64,000 nucleotides of DNA from Symbiodinium sp. CCMP2592 (lineage: Eukaryota; Sar; Dinophyceae; Suessiales; Symbiodiniaceae): contig CAJNDT010003190.1 in the NCBI GenBank assembly GCA_905221615.1, positions 496,001-560,000 of the forward strand, read 5' to 3'. A program made the translations under genes and the position numbers. The notes beneath the pieces were generated by a model. That model made no database searches, had not been told where the DNA came from, and worked only from the letters and a program-made list of their open reading frames with translations. Shown here piece after piece: positions 1-10,851 of the stretch (its first letter is position 1; every line of letters begins with the position of its first letter).

Positions 1-1490
1 TCTCGGCCTTGTCAGGGCTTCGCGCACTCGGCTGCCCATTGTTATTGACATGCCTGGTCTGAGAGAACCAAGACAGACACTGACTTCTGCTAGATTTGTT
101 CAGAACTCCCCTCCGTCCGTCCTTGGACTGCATGCAGTCCAGCACAGTACAACCACTTTTGCTAAGATCCTGTAGTCAAGCCAAGGATCCCTATTTTAAT
201 GACATTTACTCAATAGGCTTTCAGATCAGAGTTTGGTCTTTTAAAACTTCAGGGGTCAGACTCTCAGGAGTACCTTTTTCAGGTATTTCCTAATTCGTTG
301 TGGTGAAGACGATCAGAATCAGGGATTCGTCCCCCCCGACTCAAGGCCGATCCTGTCCTCACGTACTTCAGAACGACCACGACAAGGCACATCAGGCATC
401 GTTTGGGCGTGACTGTTGGAAGTGTAATTTACGACCCTCAACCCTAAAGACTGAAACCTCGATTGACTCAGGGTTGTTTTAATTGTTGACAAACTAGGGC
501 TGTTATTTGGGTTGAGCTATACAAAATTTTAGGATTGCAAAGCAATAAACAGTCGATACTGTATTCGTTCATGTCTCTTTTCAATTCCCTCACTTGCCTC
601 TACCTTTACGTCTACTGTAGCACTCTTGGGTGTCAACGCCTATTCTACTCGTCAGTCGTGCCAAAAGCCCCTTGCGCCTCCCGCTGCTGCACAGCAAGGT
701 CTTCGAGTGTCCATTGATGGGGAAAGGAAGGAAAGAGTTTATTATACAATGCAACTTAACTTGGAGCTCAGGCGACAATTAGTTTTCTTCCTGTCGGTCA
801 GGTTTAGATTGTGTTATCCGTCAAGGCCGGAAGATTCTGCTTTGTTTTGATTACTTTGATTAATTAACGAAGCCTCTGATCCTAAGACATCAATATTTTA
901 TTTAAACTTGAACTTGCCCGAACCAAAGGGAACCCCAGACCGTCAACAAGTCAGATGCCCATTCCCTCGACTTCAAACCCTGATTAGACTTCAGCTGTTA
1001 AGCCCGAAAACCCCACATGTCCGAGCAACACCGAGGGCGTAGAGCACCTTCCACACTAAACACCCCAAACTTTTTCAGGAACCGTAAACCGGACAGCCTG
1101 AATTTAACATTCAAATCCAAACGATTCGCCCGATTCGGACTGCTTGACCACGTCGTCCTGCTGCTGATTCTGTCATCATGTAAGGATTATACACTTCTGG
1201 TTCCGGGGCGGAGCGGGCAGGGAATCTACAGCGTTACGGGTTTCTATCAGTGACAGCATTCCGACTACACACATTCGCAGGTTGCCAAGCCCTGGTGACA
1301 ACTGGGACTTCGCCTTCGCAAGGTCCACCCAGCCTCGCTTGTATCGCGACCCTTCTCTTGTGCAAAGTCAGTGACACTCAAGACTCATGCCGTTCAGAGT
1401 GTGCATGCTCCAACGAAAAAGCAGCTTTTTCGGCTTCGATTCGCCTTCGAGCAAGCTCTCTCCCTCCATCTTCTCTCGCCTTCTTTCGCA
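1..1490. other. Unique sequence upstream of the first gene
   Basis: This stretch has no TTTAGGG-like repeats and no foldback elements, unlike the sequence after 5.2 kb. Open frames are short and their composition does not look coding. From about 1305 to 1490 the sequence becomes rich in CTTCG and TTCGCC, as in the gene that follows, so the promoter and 5' leader probably lie here. No TATA-like box or spliced-leader acceptor could be assigned with confidence. Confidence 0.5.
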
Positions 1491-2617
1491 ATGGCGCCCA
1501 AGGCAGCTGGTAAGAAGACCGCGGCGGCGGCGGATGGGGCCAGCAAGAAACAGCGCCTTGCCGAGAAGAAAAGTGAGGCTGTGAGGAGGGAACAAAAACA
1601 GGTGTTGTCCAGCGACAAGGCTAACCAGGCCATCATGATGGAACAGATCGTGGAGTGGTGCGAGTCGCACCCAAGGGGATTCGAACACATCCACCGCTCG
1701 ATCATGCTCGGTTCCTATGACGCCTTGGACCAGAAGAATGCCCTGACGGACGCCGATGCAGACACAAGGTTGCCGAGCTACATGAACAAGTTCCGACTCC
1801 TGACCGTCCCGGTGGCCTTGGAAATCCTCGCCTTGGTGACGCCAGCAGTTGCCTCCTTCATAGAGAAGATGCTGAAGAAGGGGCAGAAGATTTCCAAGTT
1901 CGACGTCACGGAGGTCGTCGCCTTCGTCCTCCATGTGGATCTGCGCAGCGCCTTGCCCAGCAAGCAGAAGAGCCAGCTGCTCCAGTGGTGCAAGACCAGA
2001 AGCGAGGAGTCGGACAGTCCTCTCAAGTCTTGGTCTTCGTCTTCGGAGCCGGTATGCGAGACCTGGGAGGACGGGGATGTTCTGGTCTAAATAGGTACTT
2101 AAAATACCTATATATCAGCCTTACATTAATTAATTATGTACTGGATTGTTTTTTTTGGCCGGCCTGAAGCTTCTTGCAGGACTTCGTCGCCCATCCGCTC
2201 TACAAGTACTGGAACTTTGAGCATGCCGCCGATGACGGGGACCAGTCGACGTTCGGGGTCGTGCGGTACCTGAAGACGGACATTCGCCTTCGGCTTCCGA
2301 AGGAGATCCGCGGGTTCCCGATGAAGGGCCCCCACCTCTTCTTCACGGCCTTCGTGAAGGGCTGCATCAGCATCCCCATGACCCACGTCATGGAGCACAA
2401 TGGGGCCGAGGCGGGTCCTGAGAGGCCCCTCTTCTTCGAGGCGGTTCCATCAGGCTCGTCTTCGACTTCGCCTTCGAAGCCCAAGGAGGCCGAGCAGCAG
2501 CCCCCGCCGGCTACGCCGAAGAGGAAGGCTCGCTCCGACCCGAAGACTCCCGGGTCCGGGCGCTCGGGCAAGGACCCGGTGAGCCCGCCGCCTTCGTCCG
2601 GCAAGCGCAAGCGCTGA
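1491..2617 (+). CDS. Two-exon gene for an uncharacterised protein with a basic C-terminal tail
   Basis: Proposed exons are 1491-2051 and 2180-2617, joined in phase 0 to give 332 residues. The ATG at 1491 was chosen because the protein then opens with an Ala/Lys-rich basic stretch (MAPKAAGKK), while the frame upstream looks like leader sequence. The first ~45 residues are basic and low-complexity. Residues ~48-185 are mixed hydrophobic and charged, and look helical. Exon 2 (residues 188-277) is rich in aromatic residues and resembles a folded domain (DFVAHPLYKYWNFEH at its start). Residues ~278-332 are a Ser/Pro/Lys tail with TPKRKAR and a terminal GKRKR, which could act as nuclear localisation signals. 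Third codon positions are strongly G/C. I do not recognise the family. A nuclear or nucleic-acid-binding role is only an inference from the basic ends. The nearest large repeats begin about 150 bp after the stop. Confidence 0.72.
2052..2179 (+). other. Predicted 128-bp spliceosomal intron
   Basis: The donor is GTATGC directly after CCG at 2051. The acceptor is TTCTTGCAG ending at 2179, preceded by a T-rich run at about 2149-2156. Exon 1 read on into this interval meets a stop (TAA) at 2088-2090, and exon 2 starts in frame after the acceptor, so splicing restores one frame. The intron is more AT-rich than the exons. It contains a small inverted repeat, ATAGGTA at 2091-2097 and TACCTAT at 2105-2111. 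A dinoflagellate non-canonical donor nearby is possible, but GT-AG fits without adjustment. Confidence 0.68.
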
Positions 2618-2765
2618 GCCGGTCGTCTTCGTGGTCCTGGTCTTCGCAAAGACAATGGCCTTCGTCTTGGATTCGCTCATGTCCTAATTCTCACCAATAC
2701 TCACTGCCACGAGTCCGAGTATAATCATTATTACTTTATTAGTACCTAGTAGTACGACTAGCCGT

Positions 2766-2844
2766 ACTAGTACTTGTAGTAGTACTGTCGTAGTAGTAGT
2801 ACTAGTCCTAGTAGTAGTAGTAGTACTAGTAGTAGTACTAGTCC

Positions 2845-2909
<65 letters not shown>

Positions 2910-2976
2910 CTAGTAGCAGTAGTAGTACTAGTAGTAGTAGTCCTAGTAGTACTAGTGGTAGTACTAGTAGTAGTAC

Positions 2977-3032
<56 letters not shown>

Positions 3033-3182
3033 CTAGTAGTCGTTGTAGTATTAGCACTCGTACGACTAGTACTAGTAGTCCTAAAGGTAGTAGTAGTTGT
3101 AGTAGTAGTAGTAGTACTACTAGTAGTAGTAGTGGTAGTGGTAGTAGTAGTAGTAGTAGTAGTACTACTACTACTAGACTAG
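2766..3182. repeat. AGT/ACT trinucleotide microsatellite
   Basis: About 400 bp of AGT units with interspersed ACT and CCT triplets. Because ACT is the reverse complement of AGT, the tract contains many short snap-back palindromes (AGTACT, ACTAGT). Frames through it give only poly-Val, poly-Leu or similar and are not genes. It begins about 150 bp after the stop of the upstream gene. Confidence 0.95.
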
Positions 3183-3268
3183 TGGTGATGTACTACTGCA
3201 ACACGTCGTATTCGACAAAGGCCGTTGTTTTTGCAGTGACTCTCTAGCCTGATGAGAGATTGTCTGCT

Positions 3269-4315
3269 GGGGCCAGCCCGGACACTGAAGTCCCCGTGTC
3301 ATTCGCTGTGGCCTTGGTCGTGTACTGTACACATACTCATGTTAGTCAGTAGTAGGATGCAAATCGTCCTTCGACTAAAGGCCTTGCCATCATCGAACAT
3401 GGGGATGCAAGTGCATCGCTGGCGGTAGCCTAACTCACAGCTTCAGATTTTGATGAGCTCGGATGGCATGTCGCCGCTGGGGCCAGCCCGGTCACTGAAT
3501 TCTCCATGTCATTCGCAGTGGCCTTGGTCGTGTACTGTATACATCCTCATCTTAGTAGTAGGGTGCAAATCGTCCTTCCACTAAAGGCCTTGCCATCATC
3601 GAACATGGGGATGCAAGTGCATCGCTGGCGGTAGCCTCACTCACAACTTCAGATTTTCATGAGCTCGGATGGCATGTCGCCGCTGGGGCCAGCCCGGACA
3701 CTGAATTCTCCATGTCATTCGCTGTGGCCTTGGTCGTATACTGTTTACATACTCATGTTAGTAGTAGGATGCAAATCGTCCTTCGACTAAAGGTCTTGCC
3801 ATCATCGAACATGGGGATGCAAGTGCATCGCTGGCGGTAGCCTAACTCACAGCTTCAGATTTTGATGAGCTCGGATGGCATGTCGCCGCTGGGGCCAGCC
3901 CGGACACTGAATTCTCCATGTCATTCGCAGTGGCCTTGGTCGTGTACTGTACACATACTCATGTATACCTAACATATAGTCGTAGGATGCAAATCGTCCT
4001 TCCACTAAAGGCCTTGCCATCATTATCGAACATGGGGATCAAGTGCATCGCTGGCGGTAGGCTGACTGTGAAAATCTCATTCACAGCTTCAGATTTTCAT
4101 GATCTCGGATGGCATGTCGCCGCTGGGGCCAGCCCGGACACTGAATTCTCCATGTCATTCGCTGTGGCCTTGGTCGTGTGATGTACACATACATACTCAT
4201 GTTTTCATAACATGTAGTAGTAGGATGCAAATCGTCGTTCCACTGAAGGCCTTGCCATTGTCGAACATGGGGATGCAAGTGCATGGCTGGCGGTAGGCTG
4301 ACTGTGAAAATCTCT
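3269..4315 (+). repeat. Tandem array of five ~206-bp units
   Basis: The marker GGGGCCAGCCCGG (one copy GGTCACTG after the C) begins units at about 3269, 3479, 3685, 3891 and 4125, giving periods of 210, 206, 206 and 234. Shared blocks include GATGCAAATCGTCCTTC and ACATGGGGATGCAAGTGC. Units differ mainly in a segment near CATACTCATG, which grows in the last two copies, and in an added GACTGTGAAAATCTC. The array ends at about 4315. No coding frame is kept between units. Confidence 0.93.
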
Positions 4316-5180
4316 CTGAAGCCGCCTCAAGGCATGAAAAAATACTGCTGTCTCGGCTGACTGTGCGGCAAATTTGGTTGATCGCTCAAGCCTGTTGTTT
4401 CTCATTGTTGCTGCTTGCCAGGCTATGCCGAAACCGGGACTTCTCAGCCCGCAACTCAATCACAGTTTCGCTCATGTCGGAAGGATGTTAACTGCAGGAA
4501 GTTGCCTCGCCGATTCTTTTCTTGTTCAGACAACCGTGTCATGACAGCTGCCCAGGTTGATGGATCTCCCGGCGTCTTGGTCTCTCTCCTGGCGACGACT
4601 TCGGCTTCGCCTTCGATTCGGTTTAATTGAATTCTATTTGTGGAATCCACTAAGAATGATTCATACTTGTCGAGCAAACGTCTATGTGAACCTTTACTAG
4701 ATATGTTCTACCAATTGGAAGGATAGTTTCCGAATATCCTGACTGCCAATCAAAATGAAACACCCTGCCTGCTCCCCCTGCTGTGTCCATGTCATTTCAT
4801 GTCCAAAAGGCTGCGGTGGTAATTTAAAGATACACCCAGGTTTTGCAGTGGTGTTTTTGATTTCTTGATTCCTGCTAATACAATTTATTTTTGTTTCTCT
4901 GTTGGAGCCATAGAAAAGCTTCCTTTGAAAAAGTAGATGCATTTGATTGATTACTACAAACAAAGTTCTCCAGAATCACGTTGTCCCCCCCAGCCCCCCT
5001 GCTGCTTCACAATCCTCACATTACCCACAGCTGTTGCCGAAGACACAGAATCCCACGAACCCACTACGAACCCCCGGACCTTCTACGAAGTTCGCGGCAG
5101 CCGTTTGCTTAAAACGAAGTTCGCGTAAGGGCTGTCCTTCCCCCGCAGGCCGTTACCCCTCACCGTTTTGCCCTTAATTT
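4316..5180. other. Unique intergenic sequence, possible remnant of coding DNA
   Basis: No repeats of the types seen later. Around 4560-4620 the sequence has the CTTCGGCTTCGCC composition seen near the 1491-2617 gene. A 71-codon open frame (4415-4630) covers it but has no recognisable motif, so no gene is called. From 4980 to 5170 the sequence is C-rich, with two similar CTACGAAGTTCGCG-like segments. Confidence 0.4.
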
Positions 5181-5380
5181 TGTTGGGGTGTATATCTTGC
5201 TCTCGGGTTTCTGAGTTTACGGTTCTTGGGTGCAGGGTTTCTGGGTTTGGGGCTTTTGGGTATACATAGGGATTCCGGGTTCAGGGTTTCTGGGCTTTGG
5301 GGTTTAGGGGTTCAGGGTTTCTGGGTCCAGGGGGACTGGGTGCAATGTTTCCGTGTTCAGGGTTTCTGCCTTCGGCTCTG

Positions 5381-5490
5381 CCTATAGCCTCCATTGTAGT
5401 TCCTTTTTTTGGTTAACCAACATCTCTATTATAGGGTCCTAACCATAAAACTGGTTAACCAAAAAAAGGAACTACAATGGAGACTATAGG
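5381..5490. mobile_element. Foldback element, family C (copy 1)
   Basis: The arms are CCTATAGCCTCCATTGTAGT and its near-perfect reverse complement ending ACTATAGG, about 45 bp each including GGTTAACCA. The flanking dinucleotide is TG on both sides (TG|CCTATAG and CTATAGG|TG), as expected of a 2-bp target duplication. Other copies lie at 39,299 and 42,196. Confidence 0.85.
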
Positions 5491-5627
5491 TGAAGTCCAA
5501 AGCCCGCGCCAAATGCCCAGAACCGACGCCCGCACCACATCAAACTCCACAACTCTTGACCCAAACACCGCAATCACAGCAGATGTCGCGAACCCCCTAA
5601 ATGGACAACTATCGAAATTTGTTTTCA

Positions 5628-5721
5628 CGGGAGTTTTCCGAAAATTAGGGTACTTCATTTTGAGGTCTTTATAATTAGGATCCTACCATTTAGCGCATTA
5701 TACTAGGCACCCTATCTCCCA
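5628..5721. mobile_element. Degraded foldback element, family A-like
   Basis: The left arm (CGGGAGTTTTCCGAAAATTA) and the centre (TTAGGATCCTACCATTTAG) match family A. The right arm keeps only CTCCCA and has lost the TTTCGGAAA part. The flanks do not match, consistent with decay. Confidence 0.55.
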
Positions 5722-5854
5722 TATGTGTTTCTCTTTCTGGCTCTTAAAGGACCAAATTCCTCCAGACCTGGGGTGTGGACCCGGGTTACCGAAAATGATT
5801 CCGGGCGTCCCCCACCTCCCGAATAACAACGTCCTCCCTTTCCGAATAATGTAG

Positions 5855-5954
5855 TAGGAACCTGATTAAGATACCTTGGGCCTTCATTAGGGTTCCCATA
5901 ATGAATCCTAGTATTTTTGGGTTATGGGGCCAGGGTTTCTTAAACAGGTTCCTA
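5855..5954. mobile_element. Foldback element, family P (copy 1)
   Basis: The arms are TAGGAACCTGATTAAG and CTTAAACAGGTTCCTA around a centre with GAATCCTAGTATTTTTGGG. Related copies are at 33,451-33,540 and 36,481-36,578. Confidence 0.72.
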
Positions 5955-6133
5955 CATGAATTAACCAGTTATTCCGACCACCCCCTCATGACCCCGGACA
6001 CCCTCCCCACACACTACGACGACGGCAACCGCGAACACGACCGCGACGGGGACAGGGCGGTGGCAGCGAGGATCGGGTGGTGGGGTGGCGGTGGGCATCA
6101 TCTGCGCTCTGTTACCCTGATAAGAGCGACAAC

Positions 6134-6174
6134 GATGATGATGATTATGATGATGATGGCGATGATGACGGTGC
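6134..6174 (+). repeat. GAT trinucleotide microsatellite
   Basis: Imperfect GAT/ATG run next to a CG-rich segment. The open frames here are low-complexity (Met/Ile or His-rich) and are not called. Confidence 0.8.
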
Positions 6175-6674
6175 TTGTGGCGCTGATGTCCTTTGATGCC
6201 TAGAGTCCCCAAGTTGTATGCTACATCCTCAGAGCCCTTAAGTTCCGGTCATAAAAGAAAAATCCTTGAAATCATGCGTTTGGCGTTGTCACGGGCATTT
6301 TTCGTGCAGAGCTCCGAGCAAGAGAGCCAATAGTCTTCGCAAGCTGTAGTAGTGTAGCAAAGTTTGACGGAGCCCCAAGTCACCACAACAGCGGAGTATA
6401 ACTCATTTAGGCATCCGGTTTCAGGATTGAGGATTTAAGATTTCGGGCTTGTAGGGTTTAGGGTTTGGTTGTTTCCTGGCTTGGTCAGGGCTCGCGACGT
6501 GGACGTGTTTAGGAGTGTGGGTTTCCGGACGAATCATGTAGACCTCTGAGTAGTAAGACCCTCCACCTTCAGATGGACTATCATCTGTCAGCGCCCTTAA
6601 AAACCAAGGGCAAGGGTGTGGTCAATCAGGGTCTAATTACTTTTAACGTGATAACGACAATACCAGTAGTGTTA

Positions 6675-6779
6675 CTACTATTTGCTTAAGAAACCCCCAA
6701 AAATATAAATAGTAATCCCTATATTACCCCCATAAGGAATATATTTTTTTATTTTTTGGGGTTCTTAAGCAAATAGTAG
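6675..6779. mobile_element. Foldback element, family L (single copy in window)
   Basis: The arms CTACTATTTGCTTAAGAA and TTCTTAAGCAAATAGTAG are nearly exact reverse complements, continuing inward through ACCCCCAAAAA and TTTTTTGGGG. The centre is AT-rich (AATCCCTATATTACCCCC). Total about 105 bp, the same size as the other families. Confidence 0.75.
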
Positions 6780-6819
6780 GTTAACAAGCAAGATACGACA
6801 GCCCCAACCCTAAGCCCTA

Positions 6820-6918
6820 AAGCCCGACACCCAAAACGTTTAACCTTAAACCCTCAACCCCTATACCCTAAACCCCTAAACCCCAAAACCCTAAACCCCT
6901 AAACCCCTAAACCCCACC
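6820..6918 (-). repeat. CCCTAAA telomere-like tract
   Basis: A dozen or so variable 7-8-bp units of CCCTAAA, CCCCTAAA and CCCCAAAA type. Interstitial, not terminal. Confidence 0.85.
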
Positions 6919-6981
6919 GAGGTCATTCCTGCAGAGGTGGTGCGAACATTCCTCGACCGCTGCGGCAAGGCAGCGTGTATA

Positions 6982-7084
6982 TGGGAGTTTCCGATAATTA
7001 GGGTACCTTATTTTGGGGTCCTTATAAGAAGGAGCTTGTTATTTGGAGTGCTATCTTAGGGTCCCCTATTTTCGGAAACTCCCA
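6982..7084. mobile_element. Foldback element, family A (copy 1)
   Basis: It starts TGGGAGTTTCCGATAATTAG and ends TTTTCGGAAACTCCCA. It is flanked by TA on both sides (6980-6981 and 7085-7086). The centre differs from most family members (TTATAAGAAGGAGCTTGTTA). Confidence 0.87.
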
Positions 7085-7185
7085 TATTTTGGTGTTTAGG
7101 ATCACGTTTTAAGTAGGTTACAAACAAGTATGTGTGTTTATGGGGTGGGATGTGACGGAATGGGATGGTTTGGTATGTTATCGTG

Positions 7186-7300
7186 TGTGTAATATATATA
7201 TATGTATAGATGTATATAGATATATATATATATATATATATGTATAGATGTGTATGTATGTACGTGTGTATATATACATATATGTATGTATGCATGCTTG
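7186..7300. repeat. TA / GTAT microsatellite
   Basis: Alternating TATATA and TGTATG runs. Frames here encode only His/Tyr/Ile/Thr repeats. Confidence 0.9.
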
Positions 7301-7664
7301 CTCACACCCCTATATATAACTACATATGTTTATACATGCTCATAGCTGTTTATGTATGTGTTTGTTTATTTATGAGATAACGAGGTTTGAAGGCTGGGGG
7401 TCAAGGGCTTAGGGTTCGAAATCATGAAACTATGAAATACATAACAGGAAACCCAAGGACAAATCGTAAGGCCTTACTGAAGATTAGATTGATGTTTGCT
7501 CCTTTATCGCAACAAGAGAGCACTGGAGCCGAGTTTACAGTAACTTGAGTCCCACTAATGCAGGGTGCAGGACTGCCGGCATGCAGAGTTTTCGGGTTCG
7601 GCCGTGCCGGTCTTGGGTGTAGAGCTTGGGATTGGGCAAGGCCGTTCTTGCATTTTGCAGGATA

Positions 7665-7763
7665 GGGGTCTTGATAATTAGAATAAGGTTTCGGTTTGGG
7701 GGTATATTTTACAATACTTACATTAAAGAACCCCCAAAACCCTATTCCAATGATTAAGGCCCC
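7665..7763. mobile_element. Foldback element, family F (copy 1)
   Basis: The arms are GGGGTCTTGATAATTAGAAT and CTATTCCAATGATTAAGGCC, with TA immediately outside both ends (TA|GGGG and CCCC|TA). The centre carries TTTTACAATACTTACATTAA. Confidence 0.8.
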
Positions 7764-7896
7764 TACATGAATGGTACAGTATTGGTAGTTAAGAGATTGC
7801 AGCTGGTGGGTGCTCGCACGGGCCCGCGGCTGCTGGTTGCTCGATGTTGGCATTTGGTTGTTTTACTTTGTCGCTTAGTTGTTTAACTGTTTGCTG

Positions 7897-8048
7897 TCGG
7901 TGGCGGTGGTGCAGGTGGTGGTGGTTGTGGTGGTGGTCGTGGTGGAAGCGGTGGTGGTGGTGGTGGTGGTGGTGGTGGTGGTGGTGGTGGTGGTGGTGGT
8001 GGTGGTGGTGGTGGTGGTGGTGGTGGTGGTCGTGGTGGTGGTGGTAGC
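7897..8048 (+). repeat. GGT trinucleotide microsatellite
   Basis: The run is perfect at about 7950-8030 (27 units) with interrupted units on both sides. All three frames of each strand are open through it (poly-Trp, poly-Val, poly-Gly or poly-His/Thr), which is a consequence of the repeat and not evidence of a gene. Confidence 0.96.
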
Positions 8049-8132
8049 GGCGCAATTCCCATTCAAAACATAGAGTTTTCATAGACCTGCGGTACATGGC
8101 CGTAGAACAGGGAATCAAAATGCTCTCGGAAC

Positions 8133-8208
8133 CCATCTCCGCCTCAATAATTACCAGTACCAATACTATTTTGGGGTCTTCCCTAGGCTAATTATAGCAT
8201 AACGGGCC
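8133..8208. mobile_element. Partial family F foldback element
   Basis: GCCTCAATAATTACC and the CTATTTTGGGGTCTTCC core match family F. The second arm is missing beyond GGGCCCC, and the sequence runs into CCCTAAA repeats. Confidence 0.6.
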
Positions 8209-9178
8209 CCTAAACCCTAAACCCCTATGATCTGTTTTGAAAGGCCCGGGAGTGCTACACACTCTCGCCCTCCGTGCCGTACCGGTGGCACAAGCTGGAG
8301 ACCTCTCAGTCGCGAGGGGATCGGTTTAGGTTTAGGGTTGAGGGGTTAGGGCTGAGGGTTTGGGGTTTAGGGTGTGGGAAACAAGAAGTTAATAGCTTGT
8401 GCTGTAGAACCCTAATATCACAACTGAACTAAAATAAGTTCCTCAGCAAAAACTCTGATTTTGGGGATTCGGCTTGAGGCCGTTTGGGTTTTGGAGGTTG
8501 AGGGGTTTAGGGTTTAGGATTTAGAGTTTAGGGTTTAGGATTTAGAGAGTTTGAGACCGGGATCGCAAGTTGAAGCTTTTCCCGAGCAGGGAATTCAGCA
8601 TGTTAACGGAATCTTTCACGGTGGGTTCAACTGTCGTTTTGGGGTTTAAGGTTCAGGTTTCCAGCACGGTGGGAACAACTGTCGCCCATGCAAGACCCCC
8701 TAAGCACCCTAGTCGTAGTCTAAGTCTGTCGCTGCGTTGATTGTAGGGCGAGCCGAAGTTTATTCCGTCATGGCATTGTGCGGAAGATTGTACTTTTGAA
8801 GCCTAAAGAATTACCCATGTTGTTTCTTTTTGTTCCTCATTACAGTCATACAGTAAAGAAGCCCAGAACCCATATTATTCTAGGCATTAAGGCGCCTACG
8901 TTATTCAACCCTTGTAGTAGCCAGTTTCGATCCCTTAAAGGAATCCTTCAGTGGAACAACCAAAGCCCTTATTCCAGGGTTCCTATGTATGTATGCATGC
9001 ACGCCTGTCTGTATATCCACTGCAAAAAAGCAGTCGGTCCTATCGGCAATTGAGCAAAGCCCTGTCAATGAGCTACTCCTCCTGCGAAGGAGAATCAATC
9101 GCTGCGTGCCGCTCACAAAGTTCCCCATGAGATCTCCGGCGTGCTTCTGACGAGCGTGCCGCGGCAGCAGGCCTCTGT

Positions 9179-9285
9179 CCAGAGACTCCAAGATCCCTTA
9201 ATTAAGGAATATTCCTTAAATTATAGTAGGATCCCTAATATGATTTAAGGAATATTCCTTAATTAAGGGATATTGGAGTCTCTGG
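9179..9285. mobile_element. Foldback element, family E (copy 1)
   Basis: The arms are CCAGAGACTCCAAGATCCCT and the complementary AGGGATATTGGAGTCTCTGG, each continuing with TTAATTAAGGAATATTCC. The centre is TTATAGTAGGATCCCTAATA. GT flanks both ends, fitting a 2-bp duplication. It is the compact form of the element that is expanded at 19.64-20.33 kb. Confidence 0.87.
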
Positions 9286-9331
9286 GTGTCGGAGGAATCC
9301 GCAAATCAGGGTCAGGGCAGCATTAGTCATA

Positions 9332-9444
9332 GGAGGCCAAAAGGGGTTTTAGCCTATGGGGGTTTAGTAGGAATGAGGGTTCCCATATTAGGGTTCATAT
9401 CAAGGAATCCCTACCCCAAGAATCTTAAACCCCCTTTTGGCCTC
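9332..9444. mobile_element. Foldback element, single-copy family with GAGGCCAAAAGGGG arms
   Basis: GAGGCCAAAAGGGGTTTTAG at the left pairs with CTTAAACCCCCTTTTGGCCT at the right. The interior holds imperfectly paired TAGTAGGAATGAGGGTTCCC and TCAAGGAATCCCTACCCC. Same size class as the named families. Confidence 0.7.
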
Positions 9445-9734
9445 ACATCAATTAGGGGTCGAACTTAGCCTTGCTAATTTTGGGGCCTTGTTTTGGTGTC
9501 CTGAACTCTACGCCCTAGGCCCTGAACCCTGAACGCTAAGCCCGAAAAGGAGGGTTCTGTTGATGTTGGGGTTGAGGAGGGTGTTTCCGTCAGGTTTCCA
9601 GGAGCTGAAGATTTCTAGTACATCATAGTTCTGATTGATGAGGGTTTCAAGGTTTAGGGTTTTGGGGTTTAGGAGTCTCGCAGGTTGGGGAGTTCGGGGA
9701 TTGAACGTTGTTGTCGTTGTCGGTTTAGGGTTGT

Positions 9735-9826
9735 GCTTACCTTTGGTTAGTAGGGAATGGAAGAATGGTAGTAATAGTAGCTATAATTGTACCCCTTCCT
9801 CCATTCCCTGCTAACCAGAGGTAAGT
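9735..9826. mobile_element. Foldback element, single-copy family with GGTTAG arms
   Basis: GCTTACCTTTGGTTAGTAGG is complementary to CCTGCTAACCAGAGGTAAGT with few mismatches. The centre is AATGGTAGTAATAGTAGCTA. About 27-bp arms. Confidence 0.72.
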
Positions 9827-10269
9827 GTAAGGTTCAGCCGTTTCGGGTTGCAGCGCTCAGTGCTTTGAGGTTTCGGGTTGAAGCGTTTCGGCATTAACAC
9901 GGGCGTGTTTCGGCCGGGGTCTTGTTGAGTTTAGGGGGTTGGGACGGTGATCTAGGGTTGCCAGGTTTTCCGGATGCAGGGCTGTATGGTTTTGGCTGTT
10001 TCTGCTTGTGGCTTAGAGACTTACCTTATAACCCTATACCCAAAGCCCTAAGTTCAGATTTTGGAGTGAGAGTCAGGAACAAACATTTCGGTGAAAGACA
10101 TTGAGGTTTGAGGCTTCTGGGGTTCCAGGACAAAGTTCACACCTGAGGGTTTAGGGTTTCTTAGCACAGGTTGCGTCTAGTTAGGGTCTCTGGTCCGGTG
10201 TTTGGCGTGTATTTTTACATTTTCATATATTTTTCTAATTGGTGACCATTTCAATGTGGGCTTTATGGT

Positions 10270-10452
10270 AAAAATGCGCGGGTTGGGCCCCAGACCCCTA
10301 AACCCTCAACCTCTAAGCCCCTCCTAACCCCTGAACCCTACAGTAACCCTTAAGCCCCGAAAAACCCCTGAATCCCTAAAACCCTAAACCCAGTAGGGCC
10401 TGGAACTTAAACCCTAAACCCCAAACCCCTAAAACCCTAAACCCTAAACCTA
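10270..10452 (-). repeat. CCCTAAA telomere-like tract
   Basis: Degenerate units (CCCTAAA, CCCTGAA, CCCCGAAA), about 20 in all, on the strand opposite to TTTAGGG. Confidence 0.88.
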
Positions 10453-10544
10453 GCATACCCAGGTTGCTCCATTTCTCGAGGGTGCTCTGAAGGTCAGCGA
10501 CGCCACCGCCCCGGCTTTCGGTGTCATCTGGGAGGTTGCTTTAA

Positions 10545-10650
10545 AGGGCTGCTGCAAGGCCTTCTTTAAGGCTCCTTTAAGGGCTTCTTTAAGGGCCCCT
10601 TTACGGGCTCCTTTAAGCGTTCCTTGAATGGTTCCTTTATGGGGGTCTGA
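10545..10650 (+). repeat. ~17-bp minisatellite of TCCTTTAAGGG type
   Basis: Five or six imperfect units resembling GGGCTCCTTTAAGGGCTTC. Read on the minus strand it gives an artificial KGALKEAL-like peptide. Similar units recur near 28,455-28,515, 44,945-45,010 and 54,903-55,015. Confidence 0.75.
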
Positions 10651-10749
10651 GTAGTTCGTAATCATATTCCCATAGAGGCCGTCTGCATACCTAGAGCAGG
10701 TATTGAAAATCGACCCCCAAATCGCCATCCTGATGATAAAAGACCCCAA

Positions 10750-10851
10750 CTGTTGATGATATAAATCCTGCATTACCTTCAGGACCCTGAACTATGGGAG
10801 TTATGGTTTGTTCCTTCTTGAAGGAAAATGCAGGATTTATATCCTCAACCG
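10750..10851. mobile_element. Foldback element, family B (copy 1)
   Basis: CTGTTGATGATATAAATCCT and AGGATTTATATCCTCAACCG form the arms. The centre, ACCCTGAACTATGGGAGTTA, is shared with other B copies. The flanks are AA and TA, matching at one of two bases. Confidence 0.82.

Noticed and set aside
7844..8163. Poly-His, poly-Trp and poly-Val open frames
   Set aside because: All six frames across the GGT microsatellite are open, so this is repeat-driven and not coding.
10450..10773. 107-codon minus frame with KGALKEALKGALKKAL repeats, considered as an amphipathic helix protein
   Set aside because: It is a translation of the TTCCTTTAAGGG minisatellite and runs into a family B foldback element.
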